This document shows positions 1 through 11,223 of a stretch of 64,000 nt of DNA, piece after piece (position 1 is the stretch's first letter; every line of letters begins with the position of its first letter). The position numbers were made by a program, and so were the translations under genes. Origin of the DNA: Favolaschia claudopus (lineage: Eukaryota; Basidiomycota; Agaricomycetes; Agaricales; Mycenaceae); contig JAWWNJ010000100.1 of the NCBI GenBank assembly GCA_037176885.1, positions 868,001-932,000 on the forward strand. Direction: 5' to 3'. The notes under the pieces were generated by a model, which was not told the origin of the DNA, did not search any database, and worked only from the letters and a program-made list of their open reading frames with translations.

Positions 1-124
1 GACTGAGAGCGTATGGAAAGTTAATGAGCTACAGAGCACGATAGCAGATAAAGAAGACTTAATAACGAGCAATTAAACAAGCAAACCAAGACCATATTAA
101 CGTTCAAATATTGTTCGAGAACCC

Positions 125-3100
125 TCACTGATTCGGTGGGTACATCCCAAAATCATGGAGGGGATAAATTTGCGGCTCCCCGTGCACCGCGAGTGCGGCC
201 GGGTCATGCAGTTCGCCGTACCCTGACGCCAGCGGAGGGAACGGCGCATATTCAGTCCAATACTGCTGCGGCTGCTGCTGCTGAGGTAGGGTGGCGGCAG
301 CATGATGCCCAAAACGAGCATGAGGTCCCGTTACTGGTGGCTGATGCTCGTCAACGAGACCAGTGCTATAAGCAGGTCCCATTACAGCCGTCGACAGCGC
401 GCCTTGGAATGGTAGCGTGCCGTCGGTCGGCCGTAGAAGGTCGTACGGTGGTCCCGGCGGGAAGTACGCCGGCTGATTGCCACGGGAGTCGATCCCATAG
501 ACTCCATTGGCAGAGTATATTTGGGGGTACTGGCGTTGCGGGAGGAAGTGCTCTGCACCCCCGGGAGATGGCACAAACGAATCATCGGGAGGCTGCGTAG
601 CAGAGCGCTTCCTCGCCCGATTACCGTCGCCACTTGTAATGCTGCCCATGTCCTCGGTGTCGGCGAGCGTGACTCGTGCACCCCGCAACAATTCTAGAGC
701 ACGTCCAGCGGCTGGCCATATCATTTCCAGCTCTTTGAGCGCGTCCATAACTTTGGTCAATCCTAAACGAGCTTGGGGATCTTTGGGGTGTGTGGAGACT
801 TGACTTGAGAGTAAGAAAGCTAGACAGCTGTTGTTCAAATAAGTACTCACGGGCAGTAACATGCATGATGCTGGCCGTGAAGATATAGTAACACAGGAAG
901 ACTGGGCAGTGCTTGAGGGTGTATGTCTCGGAAAATAAAGTGGCTGCAGAGGACATGGTCAGCAACGTAACACGAACAGAGATTATTCCCGCTACAGACC
1001 TATGGTTGTTATATGGTTCGCAGCGGCTGCACAAAGGTCATAGCTCTTCTCTGCAACCCCTCTAACATCCTGATCTTCAGGCGCTGGACTGCTGGGAACC
1101 AAGTCGAGACTTCAGTGACTAAAACTGAACGCAAAGCAATAACTCACTGTTTGTTCCGAGTAACAGTTTGCCGGATACTGCGAGCGAGATCAGCGTCAGT
1201 CGCGAGACCGAATATCGATAGACATACAAGGGACGATGCAGAAGGAGAACCGCAGTCCAATACTGCATATGAAGTGTCAACACTTGCGGATGCGGGACAT
1301 CACCACCGCTACGGAGAGTGCGCGCCGGGTCATGTTGCAGATGCGCTGGAAGCGAGAGCCGCCATTTCTCGAGTTCCTCGTCGAGTACAACCTGTTCCGC
1401 ATGCCGACTAGCTGCTGGCCGCAGAGCGTATATGGACTGTACGATGTGGCTCAATATGCCGGCTACGATTAACAGGTGACTGAGATGGCTAAAACGAGAT
1501 GGAGGAGTTGACGAACCGAGTCTCGCTGAGGCATTGAAGCACGAAATGACGTGTCCGGGACGCGGGAGTGATCGAACAGGAGCGTCGGGTGCTGGTCCCC
1601 ATTCCTCTAACTCTTCTGCATCGCTCTCGCTCGGAAGCGATGTGTCAAAGTCCCTTTCGAAGATTGCTAGAGGGCGACCTGTAAGGAAAGCATAGTCAAC
1701 AAAACCAAGGGAATACATAGACTAGAAAGACGAAAAAAAACATACCAATATACGTGCTAACATACTTGTCCATGATGACGCATGCATACCATATCCTTCG
1801 CCTCTCACCAATTTCCCATCTCCCAAAAAGCTTCCCATCCTCCTGCCTACCGCCCTCATCATGCTCTCCGTCCACTTGCCCACCCATCTCGCTGTCAACG
1901 ACACCATCCCGCCCTCTCAACACCGACTCCGACCTCGTCGCCTTCAGCGCACTCTCCCCCACACTTCCACCCGCATAAGTGTACTTCCCACCGACCCTCA
2001 CTCCAGCGCGCACCCACCCATCCGCGTCCCGTTGCATCCCCAGATCCTGCGCCATCCGTACCGCCATCCCGATATAAATCCACGCCTGCGCCATCGCACC
2101 GATACCAATCTCACGGAATCCCATAAGCAGAAGCGCCTGGCACGTACTTGCCCGCGAAGAAGCATAGGAACTGTCGAGGAGTATTTTTGCTCGGAAGAGG
2201 AAGGCGTCACCGGCGGGCCACATGTATTCCGAAGGCGCAGGAGAGTCTGATGAGGACATAGCTGGAGAGGACGGGGGTTGGGGTGCGTGCCTCGCAGCGA
2301 GTGCGAACATGGCGAGCAAAAGAAGTGAAGGCGGGCTAAAAAGAACCTCAGAAAGATGCAAATATGACCAAGTGAAACCACCCACCCTTCTCCTCTAGCC
2401 CAAGCCTCCTGCACCGCCCGTTTATGCACAACCGGGAAACTTGGATGCACATGCATAAAATACCGATCCAACAACACCTCCTGCATCGCCCGCGGGGGCA
2501 ACCCATCCGCATCCACCTCCCCGGGCCCCACCCCAACATAATCGTCATCCGCAGCGGCCGCCGGAGCCACAGGCCAAACCCTTGCTTTCGGAAACCGCCA
2601 GATCCCACCAACGTTCCTCCCAACCTCCTCCTCCTCTTCCTTGATCTTCACCGCCTCCCCCGTCCCAGCCGTATTCGTACTCACTGCCTCGCGTCCAGCG
2701 ACGCTCGTTCCCCGATGTTGCGACCGCCCTCTAGCCCCTCGCTCCCCATCCACCGGTTCCGGCCGACGCGCAAGTAAATGCAACCCGCTCACTTTCCCGT
2801 GATACCGCACCTGTTTGTCTTCATTCAAACTCAATTGCCCTACAGCGCCAGCTAACCCCTCCCCGCCATCCTCCCGCAGATCATGATGTGACTCCCTCGC
2901 CCGCACATACGAAGTCGATGTGATGCGCGGCGACGGCGAATGCGGCACGTCGACATCCAATTCAGCCTCGCTCCCTGAGCCCACGGAATACGACCTCTCC
3001 CGCCCCAGTCGAATTGGACTCTCATAGGCAGCATCGTCGCGGTACCCACCCCGATGATCTCGATGGGCCGTTCGTGCTGCGTCCCGATACCCGCCCCGCC

Positions 3101-4750
3101 TCGACGAATCACCCGGACCATAGTCGTATTCGGGTCCATCATCTACACGTCTCCGTAACCTCCGTCCATCCGACCCATCGGCAGACAGGGGCAACGCCCG
3201 TCCGCCAACTAGAGTCGCCGGAGAGTACATGGAATTCGCAGAAAGCGGGTGGAATCCAGGCTGGGGACGATATTCATCAGGAAGGGCGGTGATGATGGCC
3301 GGTCGTTGGGGGGCGTTATGTGGTGTCCGTAGCTGGCTGGCACTGTGCCGGGTACGAAGTTGGCTGGCGCTGTGATGGGTTCTGAGTGGTTGTTGGGGCA
3401 GAGGGATCGGCGCGTGGGGTTGCGGGTAAGCCGAAGCGTACATCCCGCTCGGGGTGCCAGAGCGTGGGCGCACGACGGGCGATGTGTGCTCAAATTCGGA
3501 GGCACCCCGGAGATGTGGATGCGATTGTGAATGCGCAAGTGTGTGCGGCGATGGGTTTTTCGCACGCGACGGGTGGGGAGGAAGGGGATGGGGATGGGGG
3601 ATATGCTGCAGTGGGGAGTGGAATTGCGTTTCCATGTTGGTGTCTTCGCCCTTTCTTGTACTACGGTTGGGCTGCGGAGGTTCGCTCTGCCGTTGGCGGG
3701 CCCGCCGCAGGACGTGTGCAGTTACCTGGTCCATCCATTCGTGTGAAGGACTGTACGAATGTTGATTGGTTTGGAGTCGAATAGACTGAGTAGAAAAACT
3801 CACTGTCCGGATCCCGGGACACTAGAAGCGGGCCCAGCCTTGACCTTCCCTGTACCGCTGCTAGCAGGACTTGCGCTCCCTCGATCATCATTGTTGAGTT
3901 TGAGATTGGCATTATTCGAGGTTGAAGCTGGCGGTACACGCCCCGCAGGACCGTATGCACTCACATCAATGCGAGCAAGGATAGCGCGGGCCAGAGGATC
4001 CTCAGCAATATCCGCCAGCAGCCCCTGGGCACGCAAATCCACCTCTTGTTCGTTCTCCGCCCTCGAACCACGTCTGCTTTGCCCGTCTTCACGATCCTCG
4101 TCCTCCTCATCTATCGTGTATTTGGCATACTCTCCCTTCCGCGTATATCCTCCTTCGACTCGTGGATATGCGGATGACGCAGATGATGAGCCAGCGTATG
4201 AGACTCCTCCGGCAGCAAGCAAGATGCCGACAAGAGCCTCTGTCTGGTGTAAACGAGCCTCAATCGCATCGATGTATCCCTTCGGCGGGCCACGCTTGCG
4301 TGAAGGGCCAAGAGATGTGCATTCTGTATGCATCATTTGAAATTTGATAATGCATCGTTCTTGTAGGCGCTCACCTGTACCCAACACGACACAGCTACGA
4401 CACGGCTCGCCCGGCCCTGGGCGCTCGCACTTGCACTTGCTCTTGCGGCACTGATCGCACGCTTTGCTACTCCTCCTCCTCACAGTCTTCTTCGCGCCAC
4501 CCGGTGTATCGGGCTCGCCGTCATCATCGTCGTGCTCCTCAGGGTCGTCGTACTCGGAAAACGGGATGGTGTACGTAGCGTTGGGAGGTTGCGATGGCCA
4601 AGACATACCGCCGATGGGAGTTACGGCGCCGTGAAGAGCAGAAGCAGGAGGGGAAACCGACTCTGAGCGCTTGAATTGAAACTGAAAGCTGGTTTCTGGA
4701 AACGGTTCACGCGCAGCGCTGTTTCGAAGGAGGAAATCAGAGACAGCCAT
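125..4750 (-). CDS. Zn2Cys6 fungal-specific transcription factor, multi-exon
   Basis: Nuclear DNA-binding regulator. Near the N-terminus is a binuclear zinc cluster preceded by a basic KKTVRRRSSKA stretch. The spacing is CX2CX6CX8CX2CX6C; the sixth Cys appears only when the 51-nt intron at 4324-4374 is removed. A Ser/Pro/Arg-rich disordered region of several hundred residues follows. The fungal-specific regulatory domain then starts at YFMHVHPSFPVVHK and continues with the helices around CQALLLMGFREIGIGAM and IWYACVIMDKYVS. The C-terminus is rich in Pro, Gln and Tyr. I chose the ATG at 4750 because upstream codons in frame are not ATG. Introns I could place are about 4324-4374, 3751-3803, near 2330-2380, near 1660-1740, between the exons at 1.0-1.2 kb, and near 800-850. 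The HPSFP segment resembles sugar-catabolism regulators such as XlnR, but the target genes are not inferable. Confidence 0.88.
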
Positions 4751-6227
4751 AGATGCGACGCGTCGGGTCAAAAGTAAAACCCAGGATTCAGATTATCGAT
4801 AGTCCCAAGAGTGAATGCAAGTGCAGGAGGGTCCAGGGAAGCGTTTGAAGCAGTACAAAGAGCAATTTTTTGAATGCAAGAGTCAGACAAAACAAGTAGC
4901 CGATCGCGGTTGTATGGAGACGCGCCGAAGTCGATGAAGTTGATGAATAGACAAGTTTCGAAGGTGGCGAAGGTGAGAGTCAAAGCAAAAGATGAAAAAG
5001 CAGTCAGCACAGGGGTCTTAAGGAAAAAACTGAGGCCGGAACTGACCTTTCGTGCTCCCGGTCTGAACAGGGTTCGCGGCATAAAGCAACCGGTGCAACC
5101 GGTACCGACACTACCTTGATGTCATTAACCCCCGATCATAGCACTTGTAAACAGTGCCTTGCCAAGAACCAACCAATGAACCAACACAAAAAACTGAGAC
5201 GCTATTGAGACACCACTTGAGTCTAAGATCAGGTGCATTTGACCTGGATTCAAAGGCTTCAAACGCGACAGAGCTCTACTTACCTGTCCTCAGAGTCGGT
5301 CTTCAGACGTTCACGGTTCAACTCGCTTCATCTCTCTACAACCAGTCCGCAGCTACCCCTCGACACTGAATCTCCGAGTCTGAATCTAGATTCTGATTTT
5401 TTTTCTCCTACAAATCAGTAGCTATGCGTCCGATGCTCGCATACATATCCTTCACATATGCTCAGCTTCCTCTCCGAGCTCCGTTGGACTGTGGACCTCC
5501 AGTAAATTCAAAGCACTAACAGCTCATGCCTGGAATTCTCTCTACCTTGCTCTATACCAAACAATTCGGCTTTGTTTTTTACTTGAATGTAGCGAAACGA
5601 CCAGACTGATTTAGCCGCCGCGGAACATTAGGGGGCAAGACATTGGGGGTTCAAGACAGTTTCGATCGATTGACAGCTCAGATCCTTCAAGGTCAATCGC
5701 GTGTCCTCCAAGGTCTCATTAGGGTTTCACCTCGCGTGCAAGGTTTCAAAATTTGCCTGAACTTGGGTAGCTACTACGATATTAATCCCAGCTCGATTTC
5801 TCGATCTCTGAAGCCGTGAAGTGTCAATAAACGGAACTTGCGAAAGATTATCGAAATTGCCGCCCCTGCGGCCTCCTGCACCCCACTGGGATGATTCGTA
5901 AGTCTGTCTTACGACCCGGCCCGACAAAAAGTCTTGAACCTCAAACAGGGGCCCGGGATGGCACGCTTTCGATCGATTGACCTCGCGTGAGCAGACACGA
6001 TCCAACTGTATTCCGAGCTTTCCGCATCTCTGCAATGACCGTAGATGGTCAATTCATGTTCCATAACACCGTTTGCAGCATAAATTCTTTGAATTATCTA
6101 TTCCTCAAGCCGAATGAGTCGATAACCTGTATAAAGTCGAATGCTGCAAACTTCAAGGAAAACGAATCTCCGGCCAACCAAAACCGAATGACACGACCAT
6201 TAAAAAGGTCGAAAACAGGAAAACAAT
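4751..6227. other. Non-coding upstream region
   Basis: No gene is supported here. The part next to 4750 is the 5' flank of the Zn2Cys6 gene. A 15-nt motif TTTCGATCGATTGAC occurs twice, near 5660 and 5968. The short open frames lack recognisable domains or consistent splice structure. Confidence 0.5.
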
Positions 6228-6342
6228 TCCGGATCGGGGAATCGAACCCCGGGCTGCCGCGAATCCATCCGGATTCATGTTGGAGTCACAATTTAAACCC
6301 ATGATTGAGAGGCGGCAATGTTAACCCCTACACCAATCCGGA
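6228..6342 (-). tRNA. tRNA-Glu (anticodon CTC) with a 44-nt intron
   Basis: On the minus strand the ends pair as a 7-bp acceptor stem (TCCGGAT/ATCCGGA). A D-arm (GGTGTAGGGGTTAAC), a 5-bp anticodon stem (GCCGC/GCGGC) and a T-arm (CGGGG TTCGATT CCCCG) follow. The loop reads C-T-CTC-A, giving anticodon CTC, which decodes GAG. About 44 nt are inserted after position 37, the canonical tRNA intron site. The intron contains its own small hairpin GAATCC-GGAT-GGATTC. Removing it leaves about 71 nt, a normal size without the CCA tail. Confidence 0.9.
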
Positions 6343-6652
6343 GTTATTAGCGTTGTAGAAGTGACCTCTACATGCGGAATTAAGTCCAGAACAAAGAGTG
6401 AGCCATTGAATCAAATTTGGTGGAATTTGAATCATTGCAAGAGAAGTTGATGTTATTATGGTTTATTGCGACATAACTTGGACATACAGACGGTAATTTC
6501 AACCCCTACACTAATCCGGAGTTATTAGCGACGTAGAAGTGACCTATACATGCTAAATTGCGTCCAGAACAAAGAGGAAGCCAATTGAATCAAATTTCAT
6601 GAAATTTGAATCATTGCAAGAGAAGTTGATGTTATTACAATTTATGACGACA
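6319..6652. repeat. Direct duplication of tRNA-Glu 5' end and upstream flank
   Basis: About 155 bp at 6319-6472 recur at 6497-6652 with an offset of 178-179 bp and scattered substitutions. Both copies include the first ~22 nt of the tRNA (CCCCTACAC.AATCCGGA on the plus strand) and the sequence upstream of it. The second copy therefore carries a tRNA 5' fragment without the rest of the gene. Confidence 0.85.
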
Positions 6653-7017
6653 TGGAGGGTGAGCTGGGCCATGAGAGTACCTGTCTGTATGAGCCAGAAG
6701 TCCTGCGAGGCTCGGAGAGGACCAGAATATTTGTAGGAAGTCAAAATACGGTGAGATTCAACCGTGGGTATATATATACGTAACGGTTGAACTTGAGCCA
6801 ATCTTAACAAGACTTGGGATGTTGTGCGTGATGGGGGGTGATTTGGTGAAGGATACAAAGTATATGTGATATAATGTGTGTACTTTTGCGCTGAAGTACA
6901 TACCAGGTATTGTATTTGCCCCCTCCAAAATCACCATCATGATCATCCTTTTGAAGTTGAACTGATCTTTCCACTTGGGGGAATAGGCCGTCGCGAGCGC
7001 GGCAGGTACTCGTACTT
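6653..7017. other. Intergenic, nothing recognised
   Basis: A/T-rich stretch between the tRNA-flank repeat and the small hypothetical gene. I see no supported coding exon, although an upstream exon of the 7018 gene cannot be excluded. Confidence 0.4.
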
Positions 7018-7559
7018 ATGAAACTGTACCCCTCCACTTTTCAAATCGGCGACGTGGTGGAAATGGCTTTTGCGGTCGTCGCATGGCAGCTGCAGAAACA
7101 GGTTACAGGATGGAGGACCCAAGTACACATGTCAACTAGTGCTGAGGATGTTGCCAGTGACTCTCCTCGATTGCACGTTCAGTAAGGTAACCAGTTCTAA
7201 TTAGACCTTTTGATTATTCTGACCACATATATGCCAGGACTCAGGAGGCTTATTTTGCGCGTGCTAAAGCGGGTGCCACGAACAAACGAACGTTTTCTCT
7301 GGCGTCCATGAATCAAATCTCGAAGCGTCGCAAAGACGTTGATGGGGGCTATAGCGACGACGAGAAACCCCGCAAGTATTTGAGGTCCATCGATCAGACA
7401 GTCTGGACGAATATCAAGCCAAAGCCTGCTCCTGAGCGCGAGGACGGAGCAGGAGCGAAAGCTATGGAGGATGTCGAGTTGACAAGCACGCGCTCAGATG
7501 GTTCGACGGAAAGCGCCGGAAACGGAGAAGCAGGGAAAGCGCCCGGGGCGAGGGAATGA
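7018..7559 (+). CDS. Hypothetical protein, two exons, 161 aa
   Basis: Exon 1 is 7018-7181 and exon 2 is 7238-7559, with a 56-nt GTAAGG...CAG intron. The join keeps frame and gives 161 residues. The N-terminal segment reads STFQIGDVVEMAFAVVAW, which resembles the 'F-x-GD-I/V-VE' segment of short, repeated hypothetical proteins common in Agaricomycete genomes. The C-terminal half is charged and low complexity (Asp/Glu/Lys, KRRKDVDGGYSDDEK). I do not know its function. It could be a shortened copy of a longer family member, since family proteins I recall are longer at the N-terminus. Confidence 0.5.
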
Positions 7560-7874
7560 TCTGGTCATTTATAAGTAGTCTGATTCGTTTAGTTTGTGAG
7601 ATGCTATACCCGATACCCAAATCAAAGCTTACTGTGAACGCTCAGACGGCGTCGAATATCGAGAAGTCCAAGACTGTAATAGGCCCAGCGATCACGAATT
7701 ATTTATTTGGATTTTTCACCGAGTCAAAGTTTTCTCACGATCACAAACTTAAAGGCCATTAGACCGTTTTGTATTCGGTTGGTAAGGAACATAGGCACAG
7801 CCACCATCAAAAGTGTTCAACGAATAGACCGGACAAGTAATAACGGAGGTCACGCAAATCTGGTGGCGATGAAA

Positions 7875-7932
7875 TAATAAAAGAACGACTACATAAGTAC
7901 TCGTAATAAAAGAACGACTACATAAGTACTCG
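7875..7932. repeat. 29-bp perfect tandem duplication
   Basis: Two abutting identical 29-bp units (starting TAATAAAAGAACGAC, ending GTACTCG) lie at 7875-7903 and 7904-7932, directly beyond the stop codon of the NACHT gene, so in its 3' UTR. Confidence 0.95.
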
Positions 7933-7935
7933 TAA

Positions 7936-10617
7936 TCAAACCTCATACCACTCAAGCCCAACCCAACTCCTCCATCGCGTCTCAAACGCATCATGTTTCT
8001 CGGACCGAGTGCCACGGGGGAGGTATCGTGCCCAACGCGATCTTTCGCTCCTCGGGACGTCCGGATACGACTGAAAAAAAGATGAGCTATGAACTATGCA
8101 AACGAAGTAGAGACAGACCTCAAACCACCGTAGAACATCATATATCTCGTTGTCCGTTGAGATCCCATATTCGCTGCCGTCCCGCGGCATGAAGCTCGAA
8201 ATCTCGCAAAGAAGCTCTGGGCAAGGCGGAGAGGAACGGATGTAGCGGCCCCATTCGAGCCAGTAGCTACGAACCGTAATGAACGAACGGAGCCAGCAGT
8301 AATAAAGTTATATTTACCCGAGACTTCGAGACGGCAACGCCCCACCATGAACAGCTTTCACCAGACGCACACTTTGTATCGCCAACGCGCGGAACACCGC
8401 AGGCCAAGGGTAGACTTCCCTGGCAAAGTTCGGATCTTGGAGCCAACTCCACAACCGAGTCAAAGCCATTTCGTCCCTCCCATACATCGCTCGAAGTGCG
8501 CATATGACGCTGCGCAGCTCATCCCATGAGTAGCCCAACAACAGACGGAACTGAAATAGCGGTGTCAATGCGGGTAGAGCCATCGAGAAGCGCAACAGGC
8601 GAATGAGTTCTGGGTTTTGCAGGAGGCTCCACTTGTCCTTAGAATCGTCCATCGGCATGTCGGGCTCTGCGTCGAAATCGAAGTCGTTGACTGTTGAATG
8701 GACAAAAGCCATGTACGAGTAGTCTTCCCAGCGCTGGATCTCTTCGATTGGCCGAGGTTCCATTTTCTGCGTATCGTAAGAACTGGGGCATATAGAGCAA
8801 AACAACTCACATTCAGCCACGCCAATATCTTCGCTCCCGCTTTTTCAAAAGTACGCAGCGATCCAAAGAGAAAGTCTGGATTGATTTTCTTCACGAAAGG
8901 CAATAGATCTGTGGAAGGATGCACTGAAGTCACGTAGTCCACCATCACGCTCAGGTGTTTCCTGCACTTGTTTAGAACACACCTCCGAACTTTGGGAAAA
9001 CTTACCAGGCGACATGGCCAACTCGGTTGACGTGAGGACTCTGATGGGTGTATGCTAAGGACTTGAGGATACACCGCGCGAGATTCATAGAATGGTCGGG
9101 GCCGGCGACGCAGAAGGGACCCGATCTGCCTGGATCTGCCAGAAACTCCAAGAAAGAAGAGTGATCAGGTGTGATGTTCTCGTTCTTCGATGAGACGCTC
9201 AAAACGGAGCGGAGATGTCGCGCAATGCAGCGAATGTGCACTCGCTTGACTTGAAGGAGTTGCGCCAGATAATAGATGGGAAGACGAGCGAACTGTTCCG
9301 TGCACAGGACGTGGAGTAGAGAGAGCAAGGAAGAATGTAAGATGGAGGGGACAGCGGACAATATCTGGGTGTACAGTTTGTCAAGAGGGGAAGTGAGATG
9401 GTCGACTGGAAGGCTTTTCATGGCAGTAAGGCGCTTCGCTGGAGCGAAATCACGGTCCGTCAAGAACTTGACCAGGGTGGAGGCATACAGAAAGCAACCA
9501 GAGGATGCTTCGACCAGGGTATTCATGATCGGTGGCGAAACCACAAATTCTGTGGCGGTCGATTGGGGTCCACGCAGCTCGCTCCACAGATAAATTTGAA
9601 CATCGTGGAGTGAACGTTCGACTTTCACAAGGCGCACCGAGCTGTTCCAGAAGCTTTCCTCGGATCTACTCGTCAGGAGAACTCGCAGATTCAACGACTG
9701 TGTTCGAGCAGCGTTCTCCAACAAATTGAGTATGTTTCGCTGAACGTCGTCTTCGAATTCGTCGAATCCATCAATGACCAAAGTCAAAGGACGCGGACGC
9801 ATGAATTCCAGGTATGGACGGATGATCAAGTCCTGTAGCTGTTCTTCCATAGATCTACCGACGATGCCAGGGCTCATCTTGACTGCCCGCGAGATCGACT
9901 CGCGGAGTTGTGGTGTGTGAAGCGCAAGCCGATAGGCGAGAGAGCAAAATACAGCATTAGCGTTTTCCTGGGGAGACCACTGCGGTCGAAATGCGAAACC
10001 TGCTAAGAGCTCTCCGGCGCCATGCAGTTGCTGCGTGAAGCTACCCAATATAGCGGACTTTCCAACGCCAGAAGGTCCCGTCAAGCAGACGACACTGTAA
10101 GGGGTGTCCACCGCCTCCGCAGCCCATGCCAGTAGAACATCCAAGACTTTTCGGCGCGTCCCAGGAAGACAACGTAGGGTCGTGAGGCCAGATTCGGAAT
10201 CCAAAGAAAAAGTTCGACGCAGTATGTCGAGTCCTGCATGCGATGAGACCTAAATCATGGGCTGAAATGGAAGAAACAAAGTAACCTATCTCTCGACGAC
10301 TATGAATCGGTCTTACAGCCAAGCCTTGAGTTGCAAAGAATGAGCTGATATAAATATTCTTCGCGCATGCTGACACTGGTTCCCAATACGAACGCTCGCG
10401 CTCAACATCCTCATCTTCAATCTGACGACGAGCAGTTGAATTTCCAGCATGGCCAGAGCCGCCAAAACCATGACGGGAAGAAACTGCATGGATGAGCTCA
10501 ACCCCACTGCACCCATAACCAAATCTCGCAATGCTCACCAAGATTGGCGACCGTGTACGACGGTCGAAAGGCATCAGGACGATAGTTGTACAGTGTCTCA
10601 GCAATAACGCCGGTCAT
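7936..10617 (-). CDS. NACHT-domain STAND NTPase, 7 exons, about 790 aa
   Basis: Signal-transducing P-loop NTPase of the type that works in fungal non-self recognition and programmed cell death. Exons are 10539-10617, 10317-10483, 9006-10249, 8811-8961, 8318-8766, 8119-8266 and 7936-8070. They sum to 2373 nt in frame. An N-terminal ~80-residue segment (RRQIEDEDVERERSYWE) precedes the nucleotide-binding domain. Walker A is LTGPSGVGKSAI; Walker B is LTLVIDGFDEFED; the sensor-like LLTSRSEE follows. The C-terminal ~350 residues are helical and contain no WD40, ankyrin or TPR repeats that I can see. That makes it a repeat-less member of the family. The effector domain is not recognised. No partner effector gene is adjacent. 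Confidence 0.85.
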
Positions 10618-11223
10618 CTCGAGTTCAACTTTGCGCTCTTGTCGACGCGGGACGATGGCAGAAGAGGAAGCAGAAGTCTGGAGTAGTTTCTCGTCGTCTA
10701 CTTATCTATGCGATGGGCGCCTGCCCTGCAGAGTATTCATAGAATCGCTGCAAAGTGAGTACGTATAGTGCCAGACACAAGTCGCGAGGCTCAACCGCGA
10801 AAGCATTTCCTCGGCATGAGGACTAATAAAAGAGCCTGTACTGCTGCGGTTCCCCCGGTCATTGGGTGCCTCTTGAAGTTTGAGCTCCCACTCTATTATC
10901 CACTTCCCGGAACTTAAACACGACGAGGATGAATTGCGGTTTATTTGATTCCTTTGGAAGGGAAAAAGATATGGTCGGCTTTCAGAATTGGCGCAAGTTG
11001 CCAATGGAAGGGTCTTGTTGGAAGAAGCTTCTCAAAGATAGAGTTCCATATCGCAGTTTTGTGTGAAGGTGGAGTGAAGGAAAGAAAGAAGGGTAAATCG
11101 GCCGACAGTCTAAGCGCGGACGAGACGTCCGAAGAGGACCATAGCACGCCTCCTTGGTGCTGGTTTGAATCCGTCCACACCACTACCAGAGCCCTTATAG
11201 AAAAGTTTATAATATAAGTACAT
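10618..11223. other. Intergenic, nothing recognised
   Basis: Upstream flank of the NACHT gene and 3' flank of the VPS9 gene. Open frames on both strands around 10.9-11.2 kb overlap each other and show no domain. I treat them as chance. Confidence 0.4.

Noticed and set aside
10945..11217. 90-codon plus-strand frame starting at 10945
   Set aside because: No domain, no splice partners, and an equally long frame lies antisense; more likely flanking sequence.
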